Positions 56,296 through 63,919 of a stretch of 64,000 bases of DNA are shown here, one piece after another. The stretch's first letter is position 1. Each line of letters starts with the position of its first letter. The notes beneath the pieces are model-generated. The model had not been told where the DNA came from. It was given only the letters and a program-made list of their open reading frames with translations, and did no database searches. Made by a program: the position numbers and the translations under genes. The DNA comes from Dyadobacter fermentans (GTDB lineage: Bacteria; Bacteroidota; Bacteroidia; Cytophagales; Spirosomataceae), in contig NZ_JAHXBN010000005.1 of assembly GCF_019924045.1 (NCBI RefSeq), positions 248,001 through 312,000 of the forward strand. The letters are read 5' to 3'.

Positions 56296-57030
56296 ATGAC
56301 AGCCGAATCTCTCAATGCGCAGCTCGCGCAATGTTATCAGACTTACACGCAATCCATTTATGCCCGGGAATGGGAAGACAATGTTTCCGCGCCCCTGCTC
56401 ATGCATGTGTATGACGAGTACGTGACGATGGCCCGAAAGATTCTTTTCGTCGGCCAGGAGACGCATAGCTGGGGACAGATGAATTTGAAACCGACGGTGG
56501 AAAAGTTGATGACCACGTATCGGCGGTTCAACCTCGGTAAGGCCGCCGACTATCGCGATGGCAAGCCTTTACGCTATTTGCGGAGCCCATTCTGGAATTT
56601 CAACCGATCCGTATTCTATAATTGCAATTGCGATAACCCCTCCGTGACCCGAAATACGAACGGTTTCCTTTGGACGAACATTTCCAAGTTTGACTGCAAC
56701 AGCACAACGCCTTCACATGATTTGCAAGAGCGAAACAAGGAAGGGTTCGAATTGCTGAAAAGTGAGATCGCCATTTTAAAACCTGATATCGTCGTGTTTC
56801 TGACCGGTTCGAAATATGACGAACGCATTAATAGGGTGTTCAGTCCTATGCGGGAAACTTTATTGTCTGATGGATATTTATACCAGCTTTCAACAGGCGA
56901 TGGGGCTCTGCCGAGGCTTACTTTTCAGACTAAGCATCCCAGGACGTTGTTAGGGTCGCGTAGGAATAAAATGCCAAATCGGTATCGAGAGGTTTTAGAG
57001 AAAGTTATTGAAGCGGTACGAAATTGTTAA
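56296..57030 (+). CDS. uracil-DNA-glycosylase-fold-like protein
   Basis: This 244-residue protein has ARKILFVGQETHSWGQM (similar to the first UDG motif, G-Q-D/E-P), then DIVVFLTGSKYDERI. LTFQTKHPRTLLGSRRN carries an H-P-x near the C-terminus where the second motif would lie. The middle has conserved-looking Cys and Asn residues (FYNCNCDNPS). The match is by motif only, so a true DNA-repair enzyme is not shown; it may be a related hypothetical family. The start at 56296 gives the first helix. Confidence 0.45.
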   Translation: MTAESLNAQLAQCYQTYTQSIYAREWEDNVSAPLLMHVYDEYVTMARKILFVGQETHSWGQMNLKPTVEKLMTTYRRFNLGKAADYRDGKPLRYLRSPFWNFNRSVFYNCNCDNPSVTRNTNGFLWTNISKFDCNSTTPSHDLQERNKEGFELLKSEIAILKPDIVVFLTGSKYDERINRVFSPMRETLLSDGYLYQLSTGDGALPRLTFQTKHPRTLLGSRRNKMPNRYREVLEKVIEAVRNC

Positions 57031-57050
57031 TTGAAGCTAATAACCATGGA

Positions 57051-57233
57051 TCACGATTCGAACGGACGCCCTCGCAATTCCGCTTCCTGCAAGAGCGAGG
57101 CTACGATCGCATTGACCTGCGCCTTTGGAACCTGTTGGTTTTCCAACGCCATGCTGCCTACTACTGATTTGGTGATCACAGAGGTAACATAGGTTTTATG
57201 CCGTAGTTTGGCATATTTTTCGAATAGTTTCAT
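57051..57233 (-). CDS. small helical protein with SxxxEN motif
   Basis: This 60-residue protein reads KLFEKYAKLRHKTYVTSVI, then VVGSMALENQQVPKAQ and a helical end. SMALEN fits S/T-x-x-x-E-G/N, the inhibition motif of Fic-type antitoxins, but no Fic toxin gene is near. It may be an orphan antitoxin, a solo regulator, or a chance match. It lies 120 bases from the end of the reverse transcriptase gene on the same strand and so could be its distal cistron. Confidence 0.45.
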   Translation of the reverse strand: MKLFEKYAKLRHKTYVTSVITKSVVGSMALENQQVPKAQVNAIVASLLQEAELRGRPFES

Positions 57234-57353
57234 AGTTCAAATATACTCAAATTTGTACAAGTAAGACAGCCCAATGGTTACAAATATATATGTTGAAAAC
57301 AGTCACCTGCTTTGGCCATCCACTAACTTAAAGTACGATACTCCACAAATCCA

Positions 57354-58847
57354 TTAGCTGTTTTTCGACTTCGGAGCTTTTGGCAATCCGTATCGTTTTT
57401 CATGCCTTTCAATCTCATTTGCTACTATTTTCCAGTGATTCCGTACCTGCCTATTAATGGATTTCATATGGGTATCTCCCATCACGTGACCAGCATTTTT
57501 TACGTACGATATGTAATTTCCCCAAAATACTCTTCCATCAATTTTCTTTCTCTTAGCACCTAAATGAGTCTTTTTTCTAAATATTCCTGCCCTAAATATC
57601 CAGTCATCCTCTTTGACGTTTGAAAGCTTATTCTTTTCTAGCTGCACTTTTGCATAGAATGCTCTGCGACGAATCGCTCGTTTGAGACCTCGATAATATT
57701 TCGAGATACTGCTATTTCTAATTCTAATGCGACTCCCGTCAAACTCAAAGCCAAGATAGCCAATGGATTGTCCTACGGTTTGCCCCTTCGAATTTGTAGC
57801 GTTTATAGTCCAACTGTCGGTCGGTGAACTACGGGTAAGATTAGCTATGATAGTCTTGTCATCCTGTATTTTTAAGCTTAACTGCCTTTCAATAATATCT
57901 TTGACTGTTTTTATAACGTTCTCAACTTGATCTGTTGGACAAATAAGTAAAATATCGTCAGAATAGCGACGATATAGACCTTCCAAGGGAGAGGTAATTT
58001 TAAGGATTTCGATGTCCGATTGCAGAAAATATAAATTGGATAAGACTGCGCTTATTGGAGTTCCCTGAGGAATCCCTTTCTCGCCATTGTTTGATCCCCC
58101 ATATTTTCGTAGTAATTTGTTCGAGTATACTATTGACCTAAATTGTTGGAAAGAGTCAAATAGAGATGCCCTTTTTGACTTGTTGACTAAATTCAAACTT
58201 CGCTTATCAAAATCAGGTAATAACGGGATGAGTTCTTCTAAATCTATGTAATATGGCCTAGTAATCGCTTTAAAAACCTGGTAATCTTCTTTCGAAAGTA
58301 GAACCTGCTCGAACAACCGACCCCAAGCTGATTTTAGAACAGAATGATTAAGATTATCAAAGAAACTCGCTATATCAAGACACACCACAGAGATGTGATG
58401 TTCCTTATGATTCGAAATAAACTCGAAAACCTCTCTCGCGAAATCGATTGTGCATTTATTGCGACGGGCGTTGGACTGAATTGCACGATAGCCGATCACT
58501 GAGTTGCTGAGATTTATGTCCGATTCATAAATTTCTTGCAACCGTTTATTTATTTTGTCCGCGTAAAAGGCGAAAATCTGTGCATCCAAATGGTTTGCGT
58601 AATAAATAGGCCTAATTTTGACTTTATAAGCCCTTCCAATTTTACCGCTTTCTAGCTTTTTAGAGCCATCACGCTTATAACGGTGATCAACTATTTTATA
58701 GTGAAGTAACGGAGAGAAGCGGTGAATTGCAAGATTTTCACTGTCATTGACATAGGTTGTAACATAGTGTTTGGTTCTCTTTTTTGATTTGCAACCCAGT
58801 CTCGGTGAAATATGAATATAGGGTCTTAGGCGTAGCCAATCTTTCAT
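57354..58847 (-). CDS. defence-type reverse transcriptase (DRT2-like)
   Basis: This 497-residue reverse transcriptase has a special N-terminus (RPIYYANHLDAQIFAFYADK), then motif A VVCLDIASFFDNL (Asp 158), motif B GIPQGTPISAVLSNLYF (about 258-274), motif C YRRYSDDILLIC (YSDD 295-298) and LGFEFDGSRIRI. It lacks the retron VTG motif and the maturase/endonuclease parts of group II intron enzymes. It resembles the UG (unknown-group) reverse transcriptases used in phage defence. The upstream 282-nt segment with an endless-frame unit points to DRT2, in which the enzyme copies that RNA repeatedly. The family assignment is inference; the fold and active site are certain. Confidence 0.85.
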   Translation of the reverse strand: MKDWLRLRPYIHISPRLGCKSKKRTKHYVTTYVNDSENLAIHRFSPLLHYKIVDHRYKRDGSKKLESGKIGRAYKVKIRPIYYANHLDAQIFAFYADKINKRLQEIYESDINLSNSVIGYRAIQSNARRNKCTIDFAREVFEFISNHKEHHISVVCLDIASFFDNLNHSVLKSAWGRLFEQVLLSKEDYQVFKAITRPYYIDLEELIPLLPDFDKRSLNLVNKSKRASLFDSFQQFRSIVYSNKLLRKYGGSNNGEKGIPQGTPISAVLSNLYFLQSDIEILKITSPLEGLYRRYSDDILLICPTDQVENVIKTVKDIIERQLSLKIQDDKTIIANLTRSSPTDSWTINATNSKGQTVGQSIGYLGFEFDGSRIRIRNSSISKYYRGLKRAIRRRAFYAKVQLEKNKLSNVKEDDWIFRAGIFRKKTHLGAKRKKIDGRVFWGNYISYVKNAGHVMGDTHMKSINRQVRNHWKIVANEIERHEKRYGLPKAPKSKNS

Positions 58848-58870
58848 AATTCATTTGCTAGAATAAAAGT

Positions 58871-59152
58871 GTTGGTTGGTTAAAAGCGACGCTATCCTTT
58901 ATTCATGATCTGAATGCAGCCAGTTCGTGTCATAACGCCCATGAAGGGCACGTCTTTTGGAACATGAACTTTGTTACACATATGAACACCCAGATCAACC
59001 TGAGCACCATGATAACCGTTTCACTTTATTTCATAATGGGCGCTCCAACGTGGAACCCGAATGATATAAGTACCACCTATCACATTTGATAGGGTATCTT
59101 CAACCTAAGGTGAAGTAACTCAAACACTGTACTGCGGACTTAACCAACCAAC
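58871..59152 (-). ncRNA. putative template ncRNA of the reverse transcriptase
   Basis: This 282-nt stretch begins and ends with a perfect 13-bp inverted repeat (GTTGGTTGGTTAA / TTAACCAACCAAC), which would close the RNA. Its 3' end is 23 bases before the RT start codon. Inner stems visible are CCTATCA/TGATAGG (59076-59093) and CGCCCAT/ATGGGCG (58936-58942 with 59036-59042). No normal gene fits here. Length and position agree with known DRT2 ncRNAs. A TAATTTG at 59157-59163 (minus sense), just ahead of the stem, could be part of its promoter. Confidence 0.65.
58962..59081 (+). other. predicted rolling-copy unit with endless open frame (neo-like)
   Basis: ACA at 58962-58964 and ACA at 59082-59084 are exactly 120 bases apart. 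Joining the second to the first gives a repeat unit of 40 codons with no stop on this strand. Its first residues are MNFVTHMNTQ, and its middle is LSTMITVSLYFIMGAP. All other five frames of the unit contain stops. In-frame ATGs stand at 58964, 58982, 59009 and 59036. As encoded in the chromosome the frame is open from 58862 to 59086. Whether this strand is the one translated is inferred from the open frame alone. Confidence 0.55.
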
Positions 59153-59176
59153 GTCGCAAATTACGAACTAGTTTAT

Positions 59177-59199
59177 GTGGTTTAAATAACTAAAACCAC
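59177..59199. promoter_or_regulatory. inverted repeat upstream of the ncRNA
   Basis: GTGGTTT and AAACCAC flank a 9-base AT spacer, about 25 bases before the first base of the putative ncRNA. It could be a regulator site for the ncRNA promoter. Confidence 0.35.
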
Positions 59200-59279
59200 A
59201 AGAAATACAGGTTTCACCCCAAATTTGCTTTATTCAACAAAACTTCCGAATATTCCCCCTCCCAACAAATACGTGTAAA

Positions 59280-59363
59280 ATGAAAAATCTCAGAAGTATT
59301 GCCCTGTTATGGTGTGGATCAGGTGAAAGCCCCAAGGCGCTTACACGAGCGCGGGACACCTAA
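59280..59363 (+). CDS. 27-residue leader peptide candidate
   Basis: The ATG at 59280 opens 27 codons (KNLRSIALLWCGSGESP, then KALTRARDT) ending in TAA at 59361. The 23 bases up to and including its ATG are nearly identical (3 changes) to those of the 80-residue gene at 59407, sharing AAATACGTGTA. The peptide frame runs through a terminator-like hairpin. This suggests translation-dependent control of the next gene, but no codon run shows what is sensed. Confidence 0.35.
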   Translation: MKNLRSIALLWCGSGESPKALTRARDT

Positions 59364-59378
59364 GACAGGGCATTTTTT
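59300..59378 (+). terminator. branched hairpin with U-tract (attenuator-like RNA)
   Basis: TGCCCTGT (59300) pairs with ACAGGGCA (59365), GGTGT (59311) with ACACC (59356), and GCGCT (59337) with AGCGC (59348). Six T follow. It stands 29 bases ahead of the ATG at 59407. The structure would stop transcription unless disturbed by ribosomes or a ligand. Confidence 0.6.
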
Positions 59379-59406
59379 ACATTTCATCCCAATAAATACG
59401 TGTATT

Positions 59407-59649
59407 ATGGAAACAAAATTAATTCCCGAATCCCCGGATTCGACCACGCTCGCCTATGCCGGGCACGTAAAAGACCTCCTAACCATGAACGCACCCGCAG
59501 AATGGGTCGAAGACCTCTGGACGATCTACACCGGCTTTATGATTGCGCAGGGAGAGCTGGGCCACAACCCAAGAGCAAGCGACCTGTTCTGCACGTTCCG
59601 CGAGCTGATTTTTTTCTTTCAAAAGCTTGAAGAACGAAAGGCAGCGTAG
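59407..59649 (+). CDS. hypothetical 80-residue protein
   Basis: I do not recognise the family. It reads METKLIPESPDSTTLAYAGH, then APAEWVEDLWTIYTGFMIAQ and a helical end FRELIFFFQKLEERKAA. It looks all-helical, acidic and cytosolic. I use the ATG at 59407, which sits behind the same leader sequence as the small peptide upstream. Upstream hairpin and duplicated leader suggest controlled expression. The frame could also begin at 59299 without good reason. Confidence 0.6.
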   Translation: METKLIPESPDSTTLAYAGHVKDLLTMNAPAEWVEDLWTIYTGFMIAQGELGHNPRASDLFCTFRELIFFFQKLEERKAA

Positions 59650-59772
59650 GACCAATGGATAATTAATGCAGCCTTTTTGCACATTCGTAATCACTCACGT
59701 TCCCTATTACTTCAAACAATAAATGGAGACCACCCAGGCAGCCTCCATTCAATCGCATCAAAGCAATGCGCG

Positions 59773-61125
59773 CTATTGCGCCCCGTCGATCCCTGATTTC
59801 GAAGTCTTCTTCTCCTCAGGAGCCTTAAACTTCGCATTGGAAATCTTCAAAACCACCGCATTAGGCCAGGTCCGGTTCGTGTAAAATCGCTGACCATTCA
59901 CGGCACTTACCGCGAGCCCCAGCGGGGTAGAAGCGGAGCGGATCGAAGCGTCGAAATTGTTCACATATTCTACCAGTTCGCTGCCGTAACCCAGTACCTC
60001 GACTTTGGTGGAGGCGGTACCTTCGATCATCGGAAAGAGGAACTCCCGGCGCTGGCCATATTTCCATTCGTCGTCACGCTTTTTGGTGACGAATGCGTAA
60101 ATGGCTTTGTCGTCATTGGATTGCGTGAACCAGATGTCCTTGTCGCGGATGAGGGGTAGTGGCTTCACGGCGTATATAGATTCTCCGTTCGCGAAGTTCC
60201 AGAGCGCAATTTCGCGGAGCAGGGCTTCCTGTTCGATCTGGATCTCGCCGTTCGGTTTCGGGCCGACGTTCAACAGGAAGTTACCGCCCTTGGCGCGAAT
60301 TTCGATGAGCATGTTGATGATCTCGGTGCCCGATTTGTGCGGGTCGTTGGTGGGTTTGTATTGCCAGTCGGTGCCCATCGTGTAGCAGGCTTCCCACGGG
60401 CGGGGCGAGGCTTTGTCAGGAATGTTCTGCTCGGGCGTGTTCATGGCGTCGCGCGTGATCACGAGCTCGGGTTGCAGGTTCCACGCGTACTCGCGCAGGC
60501 CGTCGCCCGGGCCGTCGAAAAACATGATGTCGATTTTACCGTAATTGGTGAGGAGCTCTTTGATCTGCGCCTTGTCGTATTCCATCAGTTTGGGGTTGTT
60601 CATCGGAAACTGGCGCTTGTCTTGCAAGCGGCCGAGCGGGATGCCGTTCTGGTGGAAAAACAGGAAATCTTCCGGCGAAAAATACAGCCCGATGGCAATG
60701 CCTTGCTTACGGAATGCTTCGATGATCTCCTTCGTCACGTCCCGTTTGAAAGGTGTGTTCATCACATTGAAAGTCGTCGTTTTGGTATCGAACATGCAGA
60801 AACCGGCATGGTGCTTGGTCGTGAAGACGACATACTTCATCCCCGCAAGCCGCGCCATCGTGGCCCATTCGTCGGGATCGAACTTTTTGGGGTTGAAGAA
60901 CGTCGGCAGCTCTTTCATGTACCGGTTCACATAATCTTCGGAAGCCCCGGCGAGCGAATGGCTGATCACCGTCCCGAGCGAAACATCCACATTCCAGTGA
61001 ATGAACATTCCGAAACCCAAGTCCTGGAACCATTTGACGCGTTCGGGTTTGTTGGTGGTTTGCTGGGCGTAGCTGCCTGCGGCGAAGCCGAGGAATAGGA
61101 GGAGTGTTAGAAGTCTGGTGCGCAT
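59773..61125 (-). CDS. GH29 alpha-L-fucosidase
   Basis: This 450-residue exported enzyme has a signal peptide (about 1-20). The GH29 barrel shows LGFGMFIHWNVDVSLG, then YVVFTTKHHAGFCMFDTKTT and KIDIMFFDGPGDG, where the Asp of MFFDG is the nucleophile. A C-terminal beta-sandwich follows. It would remove alpha-L-fucose from glycans in the periplasm or at the surface. It is not in a SusCD locus within this window; its neighbours are unrelated, so regulation is unclear. Length is typical of bacterial members. Confidence 0.93.
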   Translation of the reverse strand: MRTRLLTLLLFLGFAAGSYAQQTTNKPERVKWFQDLGFGMFIHWNVDVSLGTVISHSLAGASEDYVNRYMKELPTFFNPKKFDPDEWATMARLAGMKYVVFTTKHHAGFCMFDTKTTTFNVMNTPFKRDVTKEIIEAFRKQGIAIGLYFSPEDFLFFHQNGIPLGRLQDKRQFPMNNPKLMEYDKAQIKELLTNYGKIDIMFFDGPGDGLREYAWNLQPELVITRDAMNTPEQNIPDKASPRPWEACYTMGTDWQYKPTNDPHKSGTEIINMLIEIRAKGGNFLLNVGPKPNGEIQIEQEALLREIALWNFANGESIYAVKPLPLIRDKDIWFTQSNDDKAIYAFVTKKRDDEWKYGQRREFLFPMIEGTASTKVEVLGYGSELVEYVNNFDASIRSASTPLGLAVSAVNGQRFYTNRTWPNAVVLKISNAKFKAPEEKKTSKSGIDGAQ

Positions 61126-61251
61126 TGTTTTTGAAAAGGTCTTTTTGGAAAGACTGGATTTGGCGCTCGCGATACTCTGTTTCGGGCTGTTTTTCGCAAA
61201 TAGTTTCAGGGTCAGTGGTTATATTAGAGTTTTCGAAAACACTTCATCCTC

Positions 61252-61878
61252 ATGATGATCTTCAAACTGACATTGGCGTTTGTCTTCGCTCTTGTAACGG
61301 CTGCGGCAGCCCAGACCGATGAAATTTACCGGCTTACATTCAGCGAGGCGACTAACTTTGACATTATGAATAGTCTGTCGCACAAACAGCCGAAGACCAT
61401 TCTGATCTCAAATGTGACGGATGCCTGGGATTATACCGTTTTCTGGAATGGGTTTGTGGGTGGGGAAACTCAGGAGCAGATTGAAACAGAAACGAAGACG
61501 AGTCGTCACGAATCCTACGACCCGGAATACCTCTTCCGTGACCCGCAAATGCTGAAAGCTATAAGTACTACCGAGCGTAAATCGCTTCGAAAACGAACTT
61601 TGAAGCCGGCAACAGCCAAGAAAATAGCCTTAAAAGGAGTTGGCTATCGAACGGTATCATCGACCAGAGATATCAAAGGTTTTTACGTATCCTCTACCGA
61701 GCCTCTTTTTACTTCGGACGGCCAGTACGCATTTATCGAACTGCTGGTTTTTCTCAAAGGCCATATTGAAATCGGTGGAAGAACGTTTGACGATTTCGGC
61801 TCCGTGACGATCGTATATCAAAAGCAGGCGGATGGTAAATGGAAGAAATTTAAGAAGTATGATTATTTAATTTTGTAA
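61252..61878 (+). CDS. exported hypothetical protein
   Basis: This 208-residue protein has a signal peptide (about 1-20, ending AAAAQ). The body starts TDEIYRLTFSEATNF, continues with a basic stretch KSLRKRTLKPATAKKIAL, and ends in a beta-rich half (YAFIELLVFLKGHIEIGG, then SVTIVYQKQADGKWKKFK). The layout is that of a periplasmic protein with an NTF2-like or lipocalin-like end, but I recognise no family. The next gene starts 6 bases after its stop. Confidence 0.7.
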   Translation: MMIFKLTLAFVFALVTAAAAQTDEIYRLTFSEATNFDIMNSLSHKQPKTILISNVTDAWDYTVFWNGFVGGETQEQIETETKTSRHESYDPEYLFRDPQMLKAISTTERKSLRKRTLKPATAKKIALKGVGYRTVSSTRDIKGFYVSSTEPLFTSDGQYAFIELLVFLKGHIEIGGRTFDDFGSVTIVYQKQADGKWKKFKKYDYLIL

Positions 61879-61884
61879 AAAAAG

Positions 61885-62493
61885 TTGCCCTTTATGTCAA
61901 ATCTTTGCTCATATTCCCTTGCTATTATGCCTCCGCCGCCCATCGCTGACGACGTGCGTGGACTGAAATTAGATTTCCGCAATGCCATCGGCAAAAGCTA
62001 CGGCAGCGCTAACGCCGACGGCCATATTTCCCTGGATGGGTTCGACGCGGCAGAAGCGGATTATCCGTTAATTCTCGCCGAATACACCCGATTAATAGCC
62101 CCATTAACCCCATTTCAACTCAACTTCTCAGGCTTCGGCGACTTCGACCGGGCCAATTTCTCAGCATTCTACATCAAGCCCACAGAAGAATCTTCCGATG
62201 CGATCCGCGAGCGTACGCAGGCAGTCATGAAGAGTTTCGATAAGAAATTCAAAAAGAAGTACATGCAGAAATGGGCCGACGAGTCGAAGAACCCCCACGT
62301 GTCCATAGGGCGCAGGCTTACGCGCGAGTGGATTGCATTGGCCTATTCACTGTTTACGGAATATGAAGCCGGGTTTCTCTGTGAATCGTTCGCGATCCGG
62401 AAATATAACGAGAAGCGTCGGCAGTATGATGTGATTGATACGATTCCCTTGCTGGGACAGAATGGAGCAGGAGAGCAAATCAGTTTGTTCTAG
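61885..62493 (+). CDS. 2H phosphoesterase (2'-5' RNA ligase-like)
   Basis: This is a protein of up to 202 residues with the two H-x-S motifs of the 2H superfamily. GHISLDGFDAAEADYPL lies about 46-62 and NPHVSIGRRLTREW about 135-148; these are the catalytic histidines of LigT-like enzymes. Typical strands lie between them. The start is uncertain: the ATG at 61885, at 61894 or at 61927 (PPPPIADDVRGLKLDF) would all keep both motifs. The enzyme would cleave or join 2'-5' or cyclic phosphodiesters of RNA or nucleotides; the true substrate is unknown. Confidence 0.75.
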   Translation: MPFMSNLCSYSLAIMPPPPIADDVRGLKLDFRNAIGKSYGSANADGHISLDGFDAAEADYPLILAEYTRLIAPLTPFQLNFSGFGDFDRANFSAFYIKPTEESSDAIRERTQAVMKSFDKKFKKKYMQKWADESKNPHVSIGRRLTREWIALAYSLFTEYEAGFLCESFAIRKYNEKRRQYDVIDTIPLLGQNGAGEQISLF

Positions 62494-62801
62494 TCTGGGA
62501 GGCTCTCCACATTAAGTTTGCTGTTGGTCCGGTAAGACTTGGCCCGGATCATTCTGATATTGTTAAATTCTTCGATAATAAGAGTATCGTCTTCTGGCAC
62601 AATGCCGCACTTGATCCAGTTGCTGACGGTTTCGGTGTTTTTGATACCAAACCGTCGGCAATATTCCTTGATGGTTACCCATTCGGTTAGATCGACTACG
62701 ACTCCTTGCCGGATCAGATAGTCGTTTGCCTTCTTGATCGCCTTGTCGGCCTGCTTCATTAAATCCTGAATCCGGGCTTGAAATTCTTCTCGTGTTTCCA
62801 T
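62490..62801 (-). CDS. small helix-turn-helix-like protein
   Basis: This 103-residue protein has a helical N-terminus (EEFQARIQDLMKQADKAIKK), then WVTIKEYCRRFGIKNTETV and SNWIKCGIVPEDDTLIIEEF. The centre resembles a MerR/excisionase-type winged helix, so DNA binding is likely. Its end overlaps the converging 2H gene by 4 bases. A 50-residue gene lies 6 bases upstream, and the two look like one operon. Confidence 0.7.
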   Translation of the reverse strand: METREEFQARIQDLMKQADKAIKKANDYLIRQGVVVDLTEWVTIKEYCRRFGIKNTETVSNWIKCGIVPEDDTLIIEEFNNIRMIRAKSYRTNSKLNVESLPD

Positions 62802-62807
62802 CGTAGT

Positions 62808-62960
62808 TTATGGCCGTTTTTCTAATTTGTCAATCACTTTGGTCAACCGGGATATTTGTTCCAGTATTTCGTCAATTTGCCGGGGAGTCAACATTTCACC
62901 TTGATCTCTCAGGGCTTGTTTCAATGCTGCTCTCAGCATTCTCAGTTCGAAGAGGTTCAT
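62808..62960 (-). CDS. 50-residue helical protein
   Basis: The minus strand opens at an ATG at 62960: NLFELRMLRAALKQALRDQG, then EMLTPRQIDEILEQISRLTK and VIDKLEKRP, with a stop at 62808. The whole protein looks like a two-helix or coiled-coil unit. It lies directly ahead of the helix-turn-helix gene, so it could be its partner. No family is recognised. Confidence 0.6.
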   Translation of the reverse strand: MNLFELRMLRAALKQALRDQGEMLTPRQIDEILEQISRLTKVIDKLEKRP

Positions 62961-63112
62961 TTGGGCCTATATCAAATTTACAAATTGTTATTCAACATAA
63001 CAAGTCCTGGAATTCAGAGAAATGTGCATTTAGAGCTTGAAACTGAGTAAACGCTGCTTTACTACTGCTAAAAAATGATCAAAGAGGTGATTTAAATGAT
63101 CAATCGGAGATA

Positions 63113-63141
63113 TTACGGATACCACTATACTTTATCCGTAA
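63113..63141. promoter_or_regulatory. inverted repeat upstream of the DUF3592-like gene
   Basis: TTACGGATA and TATCCGTAA are perfect 9-base arms round an 11-base spacer, 78 bases ahead of the ATG at 63219. It could be an operator or a hairpin. ATGATCAA also occurs twice just upstream. The rest of 62961-63218 shows nothing else. Confidence 0.4.
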
Positions 63142-63218
63142 ATATGTAATTTGTCGTTTTCGTGCTGTGAAAGGTTAAGACCACTGCCAAATACATACTA
63201 AACATTCCTCCCGACCCA

Positions 63219-63797
63219 ATGCTTCAAAATTACGCCCCCAACGAATTCTACGCCGATCGCCTTTCGCACCGCCTCGCTCTGGCTAAAAAATGGTGGGACA
63301 GGATCCTCTTTTTTACGATTGCCGCCGTGTTTGCGACAGTCTGGCTGGGGTTGGTTTTGAAAAAGGAAGATACAGGCGCGTTAATGGATCAATTTGGCGG
63401 AAGGTTTGCGAAATGGTTTTTTGAAGAGCCCTATTCCCAGGAGCGTATGTTCGGGATTTTTGCGTTGGTATTCCTGGCGAACGTAGGACCATCGATAGCA
63501 TTTTTCGTGCGGAAAAACTGGGTTTTTCCAAAGGCATCTATGCGCCTACGCGGATATGCCACCGTTCAATCCAAAGAGGTGACTAAACTGCCAAGAAGTA
63601 GGGGAGCAACCAAAACGTCGAAGGCGTTTTATGTGTATGTCGGAAATCCGGTGAGCGGAAAAGTGGTGCCGGTGGAAATTTCGGAGGATTGGTATAACAC
63701 GCTTAACGCCGGAAGCCAGGTGGACGTATTCTACCATCCGGGCAGCGATAATGTCTTGTACCTGGTGTATAATCAACATTCGACTGCCATGAACTGA
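63219..63797 (+). CDS. DUF3592-like membrane protein
   Basis: This 192-residue protein has two TM helices (about 28-46 and 85-103). The soluble C-terminal domain reads RGYATVQSKEVTKLPRSR, then KVVPVEISEDWYNTL, and ends AGSQVDVFYHPGSDNVLYL. The small beta domain after TM segments with a closing V-x-V-x-Y-x-P resembles DUF3592. Function is unknown. It stands alone before a sigma-factor gene. Confidence 0.6.
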   Translation: MLQNYAPNEFYADRLSHRLALAKKWWDRILFFTIAAVFATVWLGLVLKKEDTGALMDQFGGRFAKWFFEEPYSQERMFGIFALVFLANVGPSIAFFVRKNWVFPKASMRLRGYATVQSKEVTKLPRSRGATKTSKAFYVYVGNPVSGKVVPVEISEDWYNTLNAGSQVDVFYHPGSDNVLYLVYNQHSTAMN

Positions 63798-63919
63798 TCA
63801 TGTTCTGACCATTCCTGATCAAATTTTGATAAAATTCCCGGGAACGGTGTCGGGTTGGCCGCCGGATTCCTCGTCTATGCCTGTTAATCAATCACTGCGT
63901 ATTCAATCTTTTGGGAAAT

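Noticed and set aside
56085..56414. 109-codon frame across the 12-base repeat
   Set aside because: Open only because the repeat is a multiple of three; it overlaps the well-formed gene at 56296 in another frame.
57354..58847. Group II intron or diversity-generating retroelement RT
   Set aside because: No maturase or endonuclease part, no domain V-like RNA seen, and no template/variable repeat pair or accessory gene found nearby.
58945..59061. Second long plus-strand frame in the ncRNA region
   Set aside because: It contains a TGA at 59062, inside the 120-base unit, so it would not stay open in a concatemer.
57354..59152. Retron interpretation of the RT and its RNA
   Set aside because: Terminal inverted repeats would fit, but the RT is too long, has YSDD and no VTG motif, and the endless 120-base frame is not a retron trait. 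Kept only as an alternative.
59300..59378. Self-cleaving ribozyme or known riboswitch
   Set aside because: Parts such as CCCCAAGG resemble small ribozyme cores, but I could not place all conserved bases of any class.
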